Assembly: GCA_030622395.1 (NCBI GenBank)
Contig: JAUXGF010000181.1
Location: 1-6,215, forward strand
Direction: 5' to 3'
Length of the DNA: 6,215 nucleotides
DNA from: Calditrichaceae bacterium
GTDB taxonomy: Bacteria; Calditrichota; Calditrichia; Calditrichales; Calditrichaceae
Shown: piece by piece, positions 1-5,676 of the stretch
Layout of the letters: the number at the start of each line of letters is the position of its first letter
Position numbering within the stretch: the first letter of the stretch is position 1
Position numbers and translations under genes: made by a program
The notes under the pieces: generated by a model
What the model saw: the letters and a program-made list of their open reading frames with translations, nothing else
What the model was told of the DNA's origin: nothing
The model's database searches: none

Positions 1-2
1 AA

Positions 3-34
3 GCCCCATCGGGGCGGCAACTCCGGTGGGGAGT
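3..34. repeat. two tandem short GC-rich hairpins
   Basis: Two adjacent inverted repeats lie at the window edge. GCCCC (3-7) pairs with GGGGC (11-15) across a 3-base loop, and ACTCC (20-24) pairs with GGAGT (30-34) across a 5-base loop. The stretch is much richer in G+C than the AT-rich DNA after it. Paired short GC hairpins of this kind recall REP-like intergenic elements, but only one copy is visible, so that identity is inference. The same bases are also open in coding frames that enter from the left edge, so the tail of an upstream gene is a real alternative. Confidence 0.4.
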
Positions 35-62
35 ACAGAAGAATGGAATCCTAAAGAATTGG

Positions 63-90
63 TATTTATTATTTGATATTTGTTATTTCC
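63..90. repeat. four-unit heptanucleotide tandem repeat (TATTTNN)
   Basis: Four consecutive 7-base units begin with TATTT: TATTTAT (63-69), TATTTGA (70-76), TATTTGT (77-83) and TATTTCC (84-90). The first five bases are invariant and the last two vary. It is directly followed by GGTTTATCCGG, which makes a small CCGG...CCGG dyad. It lies between the GC-rich hairpins and the GH97 gene, about 130 bp upstream of that start. No function is implied. Short degenerate heptads of this kind occur as intergenic low-complexity DNA in AT-rich genomes. Confidence 0.6.
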
Positions 91-203
91 GGTTTATCCG
101 GCTTAGGGTAAAGAAAAACCATTGTAATTTTCTACGTTATTTGGAATGATATGATATAGAGATTGAATTTATATATAGTTATGCCATACAGAAAATAAAT
201 CAA

Positions 204-209
204 AAGGGA
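204..209 (+). promoter_or_regulatory. ribosome binding site of the GH97 gene
   Basis: AAGGGA lies 10 bases upstream of the ATG at 220. It is weaker and slightly farther from its start than the Shine-Dalgarno sites of the other three genes. It still supports this ATG, which is also the only start that gives a complete lipoprotein signal peptide. I found no convincing -35/-10 pair in the AT-rich 100-200 region. Confidence 0.5.
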
Positions 210-219
210 TTTAATAAAA

Positions 220-2307
220 ATGATACTCAAATACTACTATTCATTGCTGTTTGTTTTATTAATGATAAGCATTTTAGGATGTTCAAAACAAAAAGCACTA
301 AACACAAACGTTTCCTCACCATCAGGAAATATTATTATTGATTTCCAACTCAAGGATAACGGTACACCAATTTACATGGTACAACATAAAGGGAAAACGG
401 TAATTGATACATCTTCTATGGGATTTGAATTTCAGAAGCAGGCACCTTTGGTTAAAGGTTTTGAGATTATTGGAGATGATATAAAGTCTTACAATGAAAC
501 CTGGGAAATGCCATGGGGAGAGCAGAGAGAGGTATCTAATCAATTTAATGAATTAATTGTTAACCTTCACGAGATAGAAATCCCAAAACGCACCCTGAAT
601 ATTTATTTCAGAGCATATGATAACGGCATAGCTTTTCGATACGAATTTCCAGAGCAAGAGGGTGTAAAAGAAGTTATTATCGTTGATGAAAACACACAGT
701 TTAACTTGACCGGGGATCATACTTGCTGGTGGATTCCGGGAGACTGGGATATTTACGAACATCTATACAACACTACCAAATTCACGGAAATTGATGCTAT
801 CGCAAAACGAGATCATCCCAATCTTGCCCAGAGCCACATTCCCGAAAATGCTGTGAATACGCCGGTTACCATGCGGACCTCTGGGGGATTACACTTAAGT
901 TTTCACGAGGCAAATTTGACCGACTATGCCGGAATGACCCTTAAAGTGAATAAAGAAAAACTAATGATGGAGACTGAACTGGTTGGTTCAGACCGCCTGG
1001 GATACAAGGTCAAACGGAGCCTTCCTTTTAAAACACCCTGGCGTACAATTCAAATTAGTGAAGATGCCGCCGGTTTGATTGCTTCTAAGCTGATTCCAAA
1101 TTTGAATGAACCCAATAAACTGGGGGATGTTGCCTGGTTTAAGCCCATGAAATATGTTGGAATATGGTGGGAAATGCATTTAGGTAAGTCTAATTGGGAT
1201 ATGGCCAGCGGAAAACATGGCGCCACAACCGAAAACGCTAAAACGTATATTGATTTTGCGGCTGCTAATAACATTGGTGGCGTATTGGTTGAAGGCTGGA
1301 ATACCGGATGGGAACACTGGATAGGATTTGAAGATAGAGAAGGTATATTCGATTTTGTAACCCCTTATCCTGATTATGATTTGGAAGAGGTGGTCCGTTA
1401 CGGAAAAGAAAAAGGCGTAGAAATTATTATGCACCATGAAACGTCGGCAGCTCCCAGAACTTATGACCAACAATTGGACACCGCTTATGCGTTGATGAAT
1501 AACTTAGGCATCCATTCGGTTAAGACCGGTTACGTCGGAAAAATTATTCCGAAAGGAGAATACCATCACGGCCAATGGATGGTCAATCACTATCGTAGAG
1601 CGCTCGAAATGGGAGCAAAGTATGAAGTAGCTGTAAATGCACATGAACCTATCAAAGCTACCGGTTTGCGTCGAACTTATCCGAATGCCATATCACGAGA
1701 AGGTCTTCGGGGGCAGGAATTTAATGCCTGGTCGATAGATGGCGGTAATTCGCCGGAACACTTGCCCATTGTCGCTTTTACGCGCATGTTGGCTGGTCCG
1801 ATTGATTTTACCCCGGGCGTTTTCAATATTAAACTCAATCCCTACAAAAAAAATAACCAAATTAATACAACGTTGGCACACCAATTAGCTCTGTATGTAG
1901 TCATTTATAGCCCTATTCAAATGGCTTGTGATTTGATCGAACATTATGAAAATCAGCCCGCATTTCAGTTTATCAGAGACGTGGGCGTTAATTGGGAGCA
2001 AACGAAAGTTATAAATGGTGAGGTAGGTGATTTTGTAACCATTGCCCGACAGGAAAGAGAAACAGGCAATTGGTTTTTAGGAAGTATTACTGATGAGGAA
2101 CAGCGCTCTCTTAAAATTGATTTCAATTTTCTGGAATATAATAAAGAATACGAAGCCATAATTTATCACGATGGTCAAGATGCGCATTGGAATGATAATC
2201 CTACAAGCATAGACATAGAAAAAACGGTAATTAACAACTCGACAACAAAAACTTTCACATTGGCTCCAGGAGGAGGCCTCGCTATAAGTTTAAAGTTGAA
2301 AGATTAA
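220..2307 (+). CDS. GH97 alpha-glucosidase, SusB-like, lipoprotein
   Basis: This is a glycoside hydrolase family 97 enzyme of 695 aa, close to full family length, predicted to release glucose from alpha-glucosides or starch fragments. A lipoprotein signal ends in the lipobox I18-L19-G20-C21, with S22 after the cysteine, so it is probably membrane-anchored facing the periplasm or outside. The N-terminal beta-sandwich contains 'GIAFRYEFP' (136-144) and 'TGDHTCWWIPGDWD'. The barrel carries 'VLVEGWNTGWEHW', 'MHHETSA' with E407, 'VKTGYVG' with K435, 'NAHEPIKATG' with E476 and 'SREGLRGQEF' with E494 and E500. The spacings 407-476-494-500 equal those I recall for SusB E439-E508-E526-E532 (base, base/Ca ligand, Ca ligand, acid), and E180 fits SusB E194. 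G437 sits where retaining GH97 enzymes carry their Asp nucleophile, so an inverting, Ca-dependent mechanism is inferred. A barrel loop near 'GKSNWDMASGKHG' is shorter than in SusB. A C-terminal beta domain ends in 'GGGLAISLK'. No SusC/SusD or regulator lies beside it. Confidence 0.95.
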   Translation: MILKYYYSLLFVLLMISILGCSKQKALNTNVSSPSGNIIIDFQLKDNGTPIYMVQHKGKTVIDTSSMGFEFQKQAPLVKGFEIIGDDIKSYNETWEMPWGEQREVSNQFNELIVNLHEIEIPKRTLNIYFRAYDNGIAFRYEFPEQEGVKEVIIVDENTQFNLTGDHTCWWIPGDWDIYEHLYNTTKFTEIDAIAKRDHPNLAQSHIPENAVNTPVTMRTSGGLHLSFHEANLTDYAGMTLKVNKEKLMMETELVGSDRLGYKVKRSLPFKTPWRTIQISEDAAGLIASKLIPNLNEPNKLGDVAWFKPMKYVGIWWEMHLGKSNWDMASGKHGATTENAKTYIDFAAANNIGGVLVEGWNTGWEHWIGFEDREGIFDFVTPYPDYDLEEVVRYGKEKGVEIIMHHETSAAPRTYDQQLDTAYALMNNLGIHSVKTGYVGKIIPKGEYHHGQWMVNHYRRALEMGAKYEVAVNAHEPIKATGLRRTYPNAISREGLRGQEFNAWSIDGGNSPEHLPIVAFTRMLAGPIDFTPGVFNIKLNPYKKNNQINTTLAHQLALYVVIYSPIQMACDLIEHYENQPAFQFIRDVGVNWEQTKVINGEVGDFVTIARQERETGNWFLGSITDEEQRSLKIDFNFLEYNKEYEAIIYHDGQDAHWNDNPTSIDIEKTVINNSTTKTFTLAPGGGLAISLKLKD

Positions 2308-2355
2308 TGAAGAGATGGTATAAAACATAAGCAAATCTGCCCGTGCCTTCATTAA
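2304..2355. repeat. inverted repeat overlapping the GH97 stop codon
   Basis: TTAATGAAG (2304-2312) and CTTCATTAA (2347-2355) are perfect 9-bp inverted arms with a 34-base spacer. The left arm contains the TAA stop of the GH97 gene. No T-run follows the right arm, so this is not a standard intrinsic terminator. It could still stabilise or end the GH97 message, or be a regulatory dyad. Confidence 0.5.
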
Positions 2356-2356
2356 A

Positions 2357-2436
2357 GGTCGGTACGGTGTTTGTAAGCCCTAAAATGCAAATAATAAAAT
2401 GAGTGCTCTGGTAGCCACAAACTAATTAAGCCGACC
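2357..2436. repeat. two-step inverted repeat, possible RNA hairpin
   Basis: GGTCGG (2357-2362) pairs with CCGACC (2431-2436). Nested inside, GTTTGT (2369-2374) pairs with ACAAAC (2417-2422). The internal loop is 6 bases on one side and 8 on the other, and the apical loop is about 42 bases. It starts one base after the 2304-2355 inverted repeat ends, so two hairpins could stand back to back after the GH97 stop. It matches no RNA family I recognise. Confidence 0.4.
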
Positions 2437-2783
2437 CAAGGGTGGTGTTTGAAATTACTTACGTCCAGTGCGTCGCATGAAGTTTTTTAAATAATTGAAG
2501 GTCAGTGCGCCGTAGCCCTTGTGCGGCTTATCGCAATCGTTAAAACTATATTTCAATAGAAAAAAATTAATCCTGTTTTAGATATTTGTGTAAAAGCTGT
2601 CTTTTAATTACTTCTTGTATTTTGAAAACCATTAATCCCAGCGCTCCATTACCGCTCTTTCATCATGTTATATTATTTTTTCCAGTAGTATGTCAGTTAT
2701 TAGCGGGGTATTACATCTTTAAATAAGTTTTACTTGCATTTGTTTAAAAATAGATTATATTTTTTACTATTATTGCCTGTATT

Positions 2784-2808
2784 TAAAGGCTATATTAAAT
2801 AGCTTTTA
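2784..2808. terminator. short AT-rich hairpin, weak terminator candidate
   Basis: TAAAGGCTAT (2784-2793) and ATAGCTTTTA (2799-2808) form a 10-bp stem with one G-T wobble and a 5-base loop (ATTAA). The 3' arm carries four T residues but no T-run follows it, and only two pairs are G-C. It lies 480 bp after the GH97 stop and 400 bp before the next gene, so it cannot be tied to either. A chance hairpin in AT-rich DNA is possible. Confidence 0.3.
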
Positions 2809-2848
2809 GCATAAAATACCTATTTTATAATTTTGAAATTATTGCGCT

Positions 2849-2906
2849 TTAGGAATCGGTAAAGTCCTCAGAAAGTCCAGACGTACTGACTCTGCCGTAA
2901 TCCTAA
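2849..2906 (+). other. long imperfect hairpin, possible leader RNA
   Basis: Nested pairings can be traced by eye: TTAGGA (2849-2854) with TCCTAA (2901-2906), CGG (2857-2859) with CCG (2895-2897), CAGA (2869-2872) with TCTG (2891-2894), and GTC (2875-2877) with GAC (2888-2890) around a 10-base loop. AAAGTCC occurs twice within it (2861-2867 and 2872-2878). The base of the 3' arm, AATCC (2899-2903), could instead pair with GGATT (2922-2926), giving two mutually exclusive folds. The strand is inferred from the downstream gene. It does not match the TPP, cobalamin, purine, c-di-GMP-I or fluoride riboswitch motifs I know. Confidence 0.3.
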
Positions 2907-3016
2907 TAAAGATATGAAAAAGGATTTATTTCGGTTACAATTTGTTCTATTAAGCAGGCAGCTTATTTTTTATTTCTTGATAAGAATATGCATGATTCAC
3001 TTGAAAAAAGAGGTTT

Positions 3017-3070
3017 AAATCTAATTCTCACAAGAATAAAACAAATACTTAATAATTCTTATTTAGATTT
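3017..3070. repeat. AT-rich inverted repeat enclosing a small hairpin
   Basis: AAATCTAA (3017-3024) is complementary to TTAGATTT (3063-3070). Overlapping the left arm by one base, ATTCT (3024-3028) pairs with AGAAT (3033-3037) around the tetraloop CACA. Both stems are AT-rich and may be fortuitous. They lie 140-190 bp upstream of the gene at 3211, where leader or operator elements would be expected. Confidence 0.25.
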
Positions 3071-3196
3071 TAAAATGTCAATAAATATTTCGCTTTAGAA
3101 TAGACCCGGCTGAACAGTTACTCTAATTTAAATCCGGGATGTTAAAAGTATCTTAGATAAAGTTCATATAAATTTGTAATTAACTTCATATAATTT

Positions 3197-3202
3197 AAGG
3201 AG
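3197..3202 (+). promoter_or_regulatory. ribosome binding site of the secreted lamin-tail protein
   Basis: AAGGAG is followed by 8 bases before the ATG at 3211, a near-ideal Shine-Dalgarno arrangement that fixes the start. The ATG opens directly into a signal peptide. A TATAAT string at 3189-3194 overlaps this zone but is too close to the site to act as the -10 of this gene. Confidence 0.8.
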
Positions 3203-3210
3203 AAAGTATT

Positions 3211-4929
3211 ATGAGGAAAAGTGTTAACTTATTATTTTATTTGGTTGTTGTATGTATGTTTACTGTTTACGCGCATGCCCAAAGTGTTTTTATTAATGAA
3301 ATTCACTATGATAATACCGGTGGTGATGCCGATGAGGGAGTTGAAATTGCCGGGCCTGCTGGAACAAACCTGGATGGATGGCAGATTCTTGGATACAATG
3401 GGAATGGTGGAGCGGTTTATGCGACAGTGGACATAACATCCACAACCATTCCCGATCAACAAAATGGATATGGCACAGTTTGGTTTGCAATATCCGGTTT
3501 GCAAAACGGCGCGCCGGATGGAGTCGCATTAGTTGATAATGGCGGAGCGGTTATTCAATTTTTAAGTTACGAAGGCTCGTTTGCTGCAACCGATGGACCG
3601 GCAAACGGCATGACCAGTGAAGATATAGGCGTATCAGAGCCGGGTGACACGCCAGTAGGAGAATCATTGCAGCTATCCGGGACAGGGACAACTTACACTG
3701 ATTTCACATGGAATGCTCCCGCGGCAAATACCAGGGGCAGCGTTAATACAGGGCAGACTTTTACTGTAATAACAACCACTACCGTCCAATTCGCCTCATC
3801 CGGCGCGACGGTTAACGAAGGCGATGGATCATATAATTTAGTTGTCACAATCACTAATCCTGACGGTAGCAATGCTACAACAGCGGACGTTGCTTTGTTT
3901 AGCGGTGACGCTGCGGATATCGGTAATTATACCACTCAAACAGTTACTTTTCCCGCCGGCAGCTCCGCTAATCAAACGGTGGTTATCACAATAACCGATG
4001 ATTCCGATATTGAAGGCAACGAAATCTTAACCTTTGAATTGCAGAATGTATTGGGGGGAAATAACGCAGCGGCCGGTTCCCCCAGCCAGTTTAATTTAAC
4101 AATTGAAGATAATGATTTTGGCGAGGCTCCGGCTATTGTGATTAATGAAATTATGCAAGACCCAAGCGCTGTCAGCGATAGCAAAGGCGAGTGGTTTGAA
4201 ATTTATAATGCCGATGATTCAGCGGTAGATATTAACGGCTGGATTATTGCCGATGATGGAAGCGATTCACATACTATCGACAATGGCGGTCCTTTGACAA
4301 TTGATTCGGGCGCATATTTAGTATTAGGCGTCAATGATACAACAAGCGTAAACGGCGGACTAACCGTTGATTATGTATATTCTGGATATTATTTATCTAA
4401 TGGCGACGATGAGGTTATACTTTTTATGAGCGACGGCGTTACGGAAGTTGACCGTGTTGAATATGACGGCGGAACAAATTGGCCCGATCCAACCGGCATA
4501 TCTATGGAGTTAACCAATCCCGGATTAGATAATAACGATGGGGCAAACTGGGCTGAAGCAGTAACAACTTTTGGCGATGGCGATTATGGCGCGCCGGGCG
4601 CTTTCAACAGCACTTATGTAAGCTCAATCGGAGAAAATGATCCTGCTGTAATTACTTCATTTAAATTATATAATAATTTTCCGAATCCGTTTAATCCCAG
4701 CACTAGGCTGCGTTTTGACGCTCCAAAGAACGGCGGCAGTTTAGAGTTGGTTATTTATGATGTATTGGGTAAAAAGATTAAAACTCTTTACAGCGGAGTC
4801 GGCGGTCAAATTACCAGAGAATGGAACGGTAAAAATGAATCGGGTAATTCTATGCCCAGCGGAATATACTTCGCTGTTTTAAAAACCAAAGATTTTTCAC
4901 AATCAGTTAAAATGCTTCTTGTCAAATAG
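3211..4929 (+). CDS. secreted lamin-tail/Calx-beta protein with T9SS sorting domain
   Basis: This is a 572-aa exported protein built only of beta-sandwich modules. A Sec signal peptide ends near A21-H22-A23, with the mature chain starting at Q24. The first lamin-tail domain (LTD, about 25-185) opens with 'FINEIHYDNTGGD' (27-39) and has 'GPAGTNLDGW' and 'LGYNGNGGAVY'. This LTD type is common on secreted nucleases of the ExeM/NucH kind. A Calx-beta domain follows (about 191-302), with acidic candidate calcium ligands D263, D264, D266, E268 and E271 and the closing 'IEDND'. The second LTD (about 308-468) starts 'IVINEIMQDPS' and has 'GEWFEIYN' and 'GWIIADD'. The C-terminal sorting domain contains 'NFPNPFNPST' (489-498), 'VIYDVLGKKIKTL' and 'MPSGIYFAVLKT', which predicts outer-membrane translocation by type IX secretion and surface attachment or release. 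No nuclease or other catalytic domain is present. Adhesion, matrix or DNA binding is inference from the LTDs. A 0.9-kb gap before it and a terminator after it suggest a single-gene transcript. Confidence 0.93.
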   Translation: MRKSVNLLFYLVVVCMFTVYAHAQSVFINEIHYDNTGGDADEGVEIAGPAGTNLDGWQILGYNGNGGAVYATVDITSTTIPDQQNGYGTVWFAISGLQNGAPDGVALVDNGGAVIQFLSYEGSFAATDGPANGMTSEDIGVSEPGDTPVGESLQLSGTGTTYTDFTWNAPAANTRGSVNTGQTFTVITTTTVQFASSGATVNEGDGSYNLVVTITNPDGSNATTADVALFSGDAADIGNYTTQTVTFPAGSSANQTVVITITDDSDIEGNEILTFELQNVLGGNNAAAGSPSQFNLTIEDNDFGEAPAIVINEIMQDPSAVSDSKGEWFEIYNADDSAVDINGWIIADDGSDSHTIDNGGPLTIDSGAYLVLGVNDTTSVNGGLTVDYVYSGYYLSNGDDEVILFMSDGVTEVDRVEYDGGTNWPDPTGISMELTNPGLDNNDGANWAEAVTTFGDGDYGAPGAFNSTYVSSIGENDPAVITSFKLYNNFPNPFNPSTRLRFDAPKNGGSLELVIYDVLGKKIKTLYSGVGGQITREWNGKNESGNSMPSGIYFAVLKTKDFSQSVKMLLVK

Positions 4930-4948
4930 CGTCAACTTGTTTATTTAC

Positions 4949-4986
4949 AAAAAGCTCTTTCTATTATGAAAGGGCTTTTTTATTTT
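4949..4986 (+). terminator. intrinsic terminator after the lamin-tail gene
   Basis: AAAAAGCTCTTTC (4949-4961) and GAAAGGGCTTTTT (4968-4980) form a 13-bp stem with a single G-T wobble and a 6-base loop (TATTAT). The stem runs into a T-rich tail, TATTTTAT. It starts 19 bases after the TAG of the gene ending at 4929. The A-run on the 5' side and T-run on the 3' side mean it could also stop transcription coming from the right. Confidence 0.92.
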
Positions 4987-5111
4987 ATACCGCTCAGCAA
5001 TTGGTTTGAGAATATGACTTGCGGTATAACTGTCAGAACGAAGTGGTTGAAAAACAAACCACTTCTATTCCAGTATATGGCTGTTAAGAATGGAATAGTT
5101 TATAGTTATAC
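4985..5111 (+). ncRNA. candidate structured RNA: three-way junction with competing hairpin
   Basis: GTATAACT (5024-5031) pairs with AGTTATAC (5104-5111) as an outer stem. It encloses GAAGTGGTT (5040-5048) with AACCACTTC (5057-5065), loop 8, and TATTCCA (5066-5072) with TGGAATA (5091-5097), loop 18. The two inner stems abut with no gap and could stack. TTTTT (5112-5116) directly follows the outer stem, as in an intrinsic terminator. Upstream, TTATACCGC (4985-4993) pairs with GCGGTATAA (5021-5029), which overlaps the 5' outer-stem strand, so the two folds exclude each other. It could be a small RNA, a leader switch for the ytxH-like gene, or a small non-autonomous insertion. No flanking target duplication is apparent. 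The strand is inferred from the T-tract. No known family is recognised. Confidence 0.4.
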
Positions 5112-5168
5112 TTTTTCCAATATTTAATGATTGAAAAACCGGATTACATTCCGTATTTTGCATTTCAG

Positions 5169-5206
5169 TAAATCATTTAAAATGTATATCTTTAATAAAT
5201 GATTTA
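5169..5206. promoter_or_regulatory. two 11-bp palindromes upstream of the ytxH-like gene, possible operators
   Basis: TAAATCATTTA (5169-5179) and TAAATGATTTA (5196-5206) are each palindromes with one central base, and each is the exact reverse complement of the other. Their centres are 27 bp apart and they lie 57-94 bp before the ATG at 5263. A looser copy, TTAATGATTGA (5124-5134), matches the second at 9 of 11 positions. They could be repressor or activator sites, or together a single 11-bp-stem hairpin with a 16-base loop. The composition is AT-rich, so chance is a real alternative. Confidence 0.35.
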
Positions 5207-5252
5207 TATTTTATAAAACTATCATGTAAAAAGATATTAATATTAAAAACGC

Positions 5253-5257
5253 GGAGG
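5253..5257 (+). promoter_or_regulatory. ribosome binding site of the ytxH-like gene
   Basis: GGAGG is followed by 5 bases before the ATG at 5263, a strong Shine-Dalgarno match that fixes the start. Confidence 0.8.
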
Positions 5258-5262
5258 ATAAT

Positions 5263-5643
5263 ATGGCGTCAGGTAACGGCGATTTATTTAAAGGATTTAT
5301 TTTAGGTGGATTGATTGGTTTTGCAGCCGGCGTTTTGTTTGCGCCTAAAAGCGGCAAAGACACTCGCGATGAATTAAAAGGAGAAAGCGGCGACTTAATA
5401 GACAGAGCCAAAGAAGAACTGGAAAAGATAAAAACAGAATTGGGCGACATGCGCGAAAAAATTACTGAGACTATCGACCGCGGCAAAGGCGTTTTTGAGC
5501 AGCCCCAGACTGACGAGGAAAGAGATTTTGAAGCTGAGATAAACTCAATAGACAGCGAAATGGGAATAAAAAAAGAAGAGCCGGAAAAGAAAAAATCTTC
5601 TCCCCGCAAAAAGAGCACAGTAAAAAAGAATGATAAAGCCTGA
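5263..5643 (+). CDS. YtxH-family glycine-zipper envelope protein
   Basis: This is a small 126-aa protein of the YtxH family. The diagnostic N-terminal block is present: a hydrophobic helix from about F9 to F26 with a GxxxG glycine zipper at G11, G15, G19 and G23, followed by the family signature 'LFAPKSGKDTR' (25-35). Residues 36-90 are rich in Glu, Lys and Asp and likely form a long amphipathic helix. Residues 103-126 are a basic tail with repeated Lys ('KKKSSPRKKS'). A single-pass or membrane-inserted topology is expected. The molecular role of the family is not established. In Bacillus subtilis, ytxH belongs to a stress-induced operon with ytxG, a DUF948 protein, and a gene of that kind lies 115 bp downstream here, which supports the call. 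A strong GGAGG precedes the start. Confidence 0.88.
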   Translation: MASGNGDLFKGFILGGLIGFAAGVLFAPKSGKDTRDELKGESGDLIDRAKEELEKIKTELGDMREKITETIDRGKGVFEQPQTDEERDFEAEINSIDSEMGIKKEEPEKKKSSPRKKSTVKKNDKA

Positions 5644-5676
5644 TATTTTTAAAAACTTCTTTTTAAGCGTCGAGGC

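Larger units (their letters stand above)
2308..3210. other. gene-free 0.9-kb intergenic region with several inverted repeats
   Basis: Stops occur often in all six frames and I find no coding stretch with a ribosome binding site. The left part (about 2340-2530) is richer in G+C and contains GTGCG three times (2468-2472, 2505-2509, 2521-2525), the first two inside the similar strings CAGTGCGTCG and CAGTGCGCCG. From about 2540 to 3210 it is strongly AT-rich. Inverted repeats, listed separately, are spread through it, and CCCGG (3105-3109) can pair with CCGGG (3134-3138). It may hold the promoter and a long leader for the secreted-protein gene at 3211, a small RNA, or remnants of decayed DNA. I cannot choose between these from sequence alone. 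Confidence 0.6.
4930..5262. other. gene-free intergenic region between terminator and ytxH-like gene
   Basis: No open frame with a ribosome binding site is visible on the + strand, and the - strand frame reaching into it is a shadow of the gene at 5263. In order it holds the intrinsic terminator of the upstream gene, a set of inverted repeats that can form a three-way junction (4985-5111), and an AT-rich stretch with two copies of an 11-bp palindrome (5169-5206). The promoter of the downstream gene should lie here. I could not pick a convincing -35/-10 pair from the many AT-rich candidates. Confidence 0.7.

Noticed and set aside
2..76. Possible C-terminal end of an upstream gene in frame 2, reading SPIGAATPVGSTEEW and on to a TGA stop at 74-76
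   Set aside because: The residues look protein-like, but only 24 codons are visible, the other two forward frames are also open at the edge, the bases form two GC hairpins, and the end runs into the heptad repeat. Sequence left of the window is needed.
1050..1473. Minus-strand open frames inside the GH97 gene, including one of 97 codons
   Set aside because: They overlap a clearly coding + strand gene with intact catalytic motifs, lack ribosome binding sites, and give no recognisable protein.
2331..2402. Short open frame containing VPSLKVGTVFVSPK after the GH97 gene
   Set aside because: It is only about 23 codons, has no start with a ribosome binding site, and lies across the inverted repeats. 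No family is recognisable.
2734..2761. TTGCAT and TATATT with a 16-base spacer as a promoter in the long gap
   Set aside because: The -35 match is only 3 of 6, the region is AT-rich enough to give many such pairs, and FCB-group promoters often do not follow this consensus.
3189..3194. TATAAT as the -10 box of the lamin-tail gene
   Set aside because: Transcription would begin inside or next to the Shine-Dalgarno site at 3197-3202, leaving no usable leader, and no -35 element is placed correctly.
5024..5111. Miniature transposable element (MITE) with 8-bp terminal inverted repeats
   Set aside because: No flanking target-site duplication is visible, the terminal repeats are very short, and no second copy is present in the window. 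A structured RNA explains the nested stems at least as well.
5211..5618. Minus-strand 135-codon open frame opposite the ytxH-like gene
   Set aside because: Its composition (Ser, Phe, Leu and Ile rich) is the antisense reflection of a Lys/Glu-rich + strand gene that has a recognised domain and a strong ribosome binding site.
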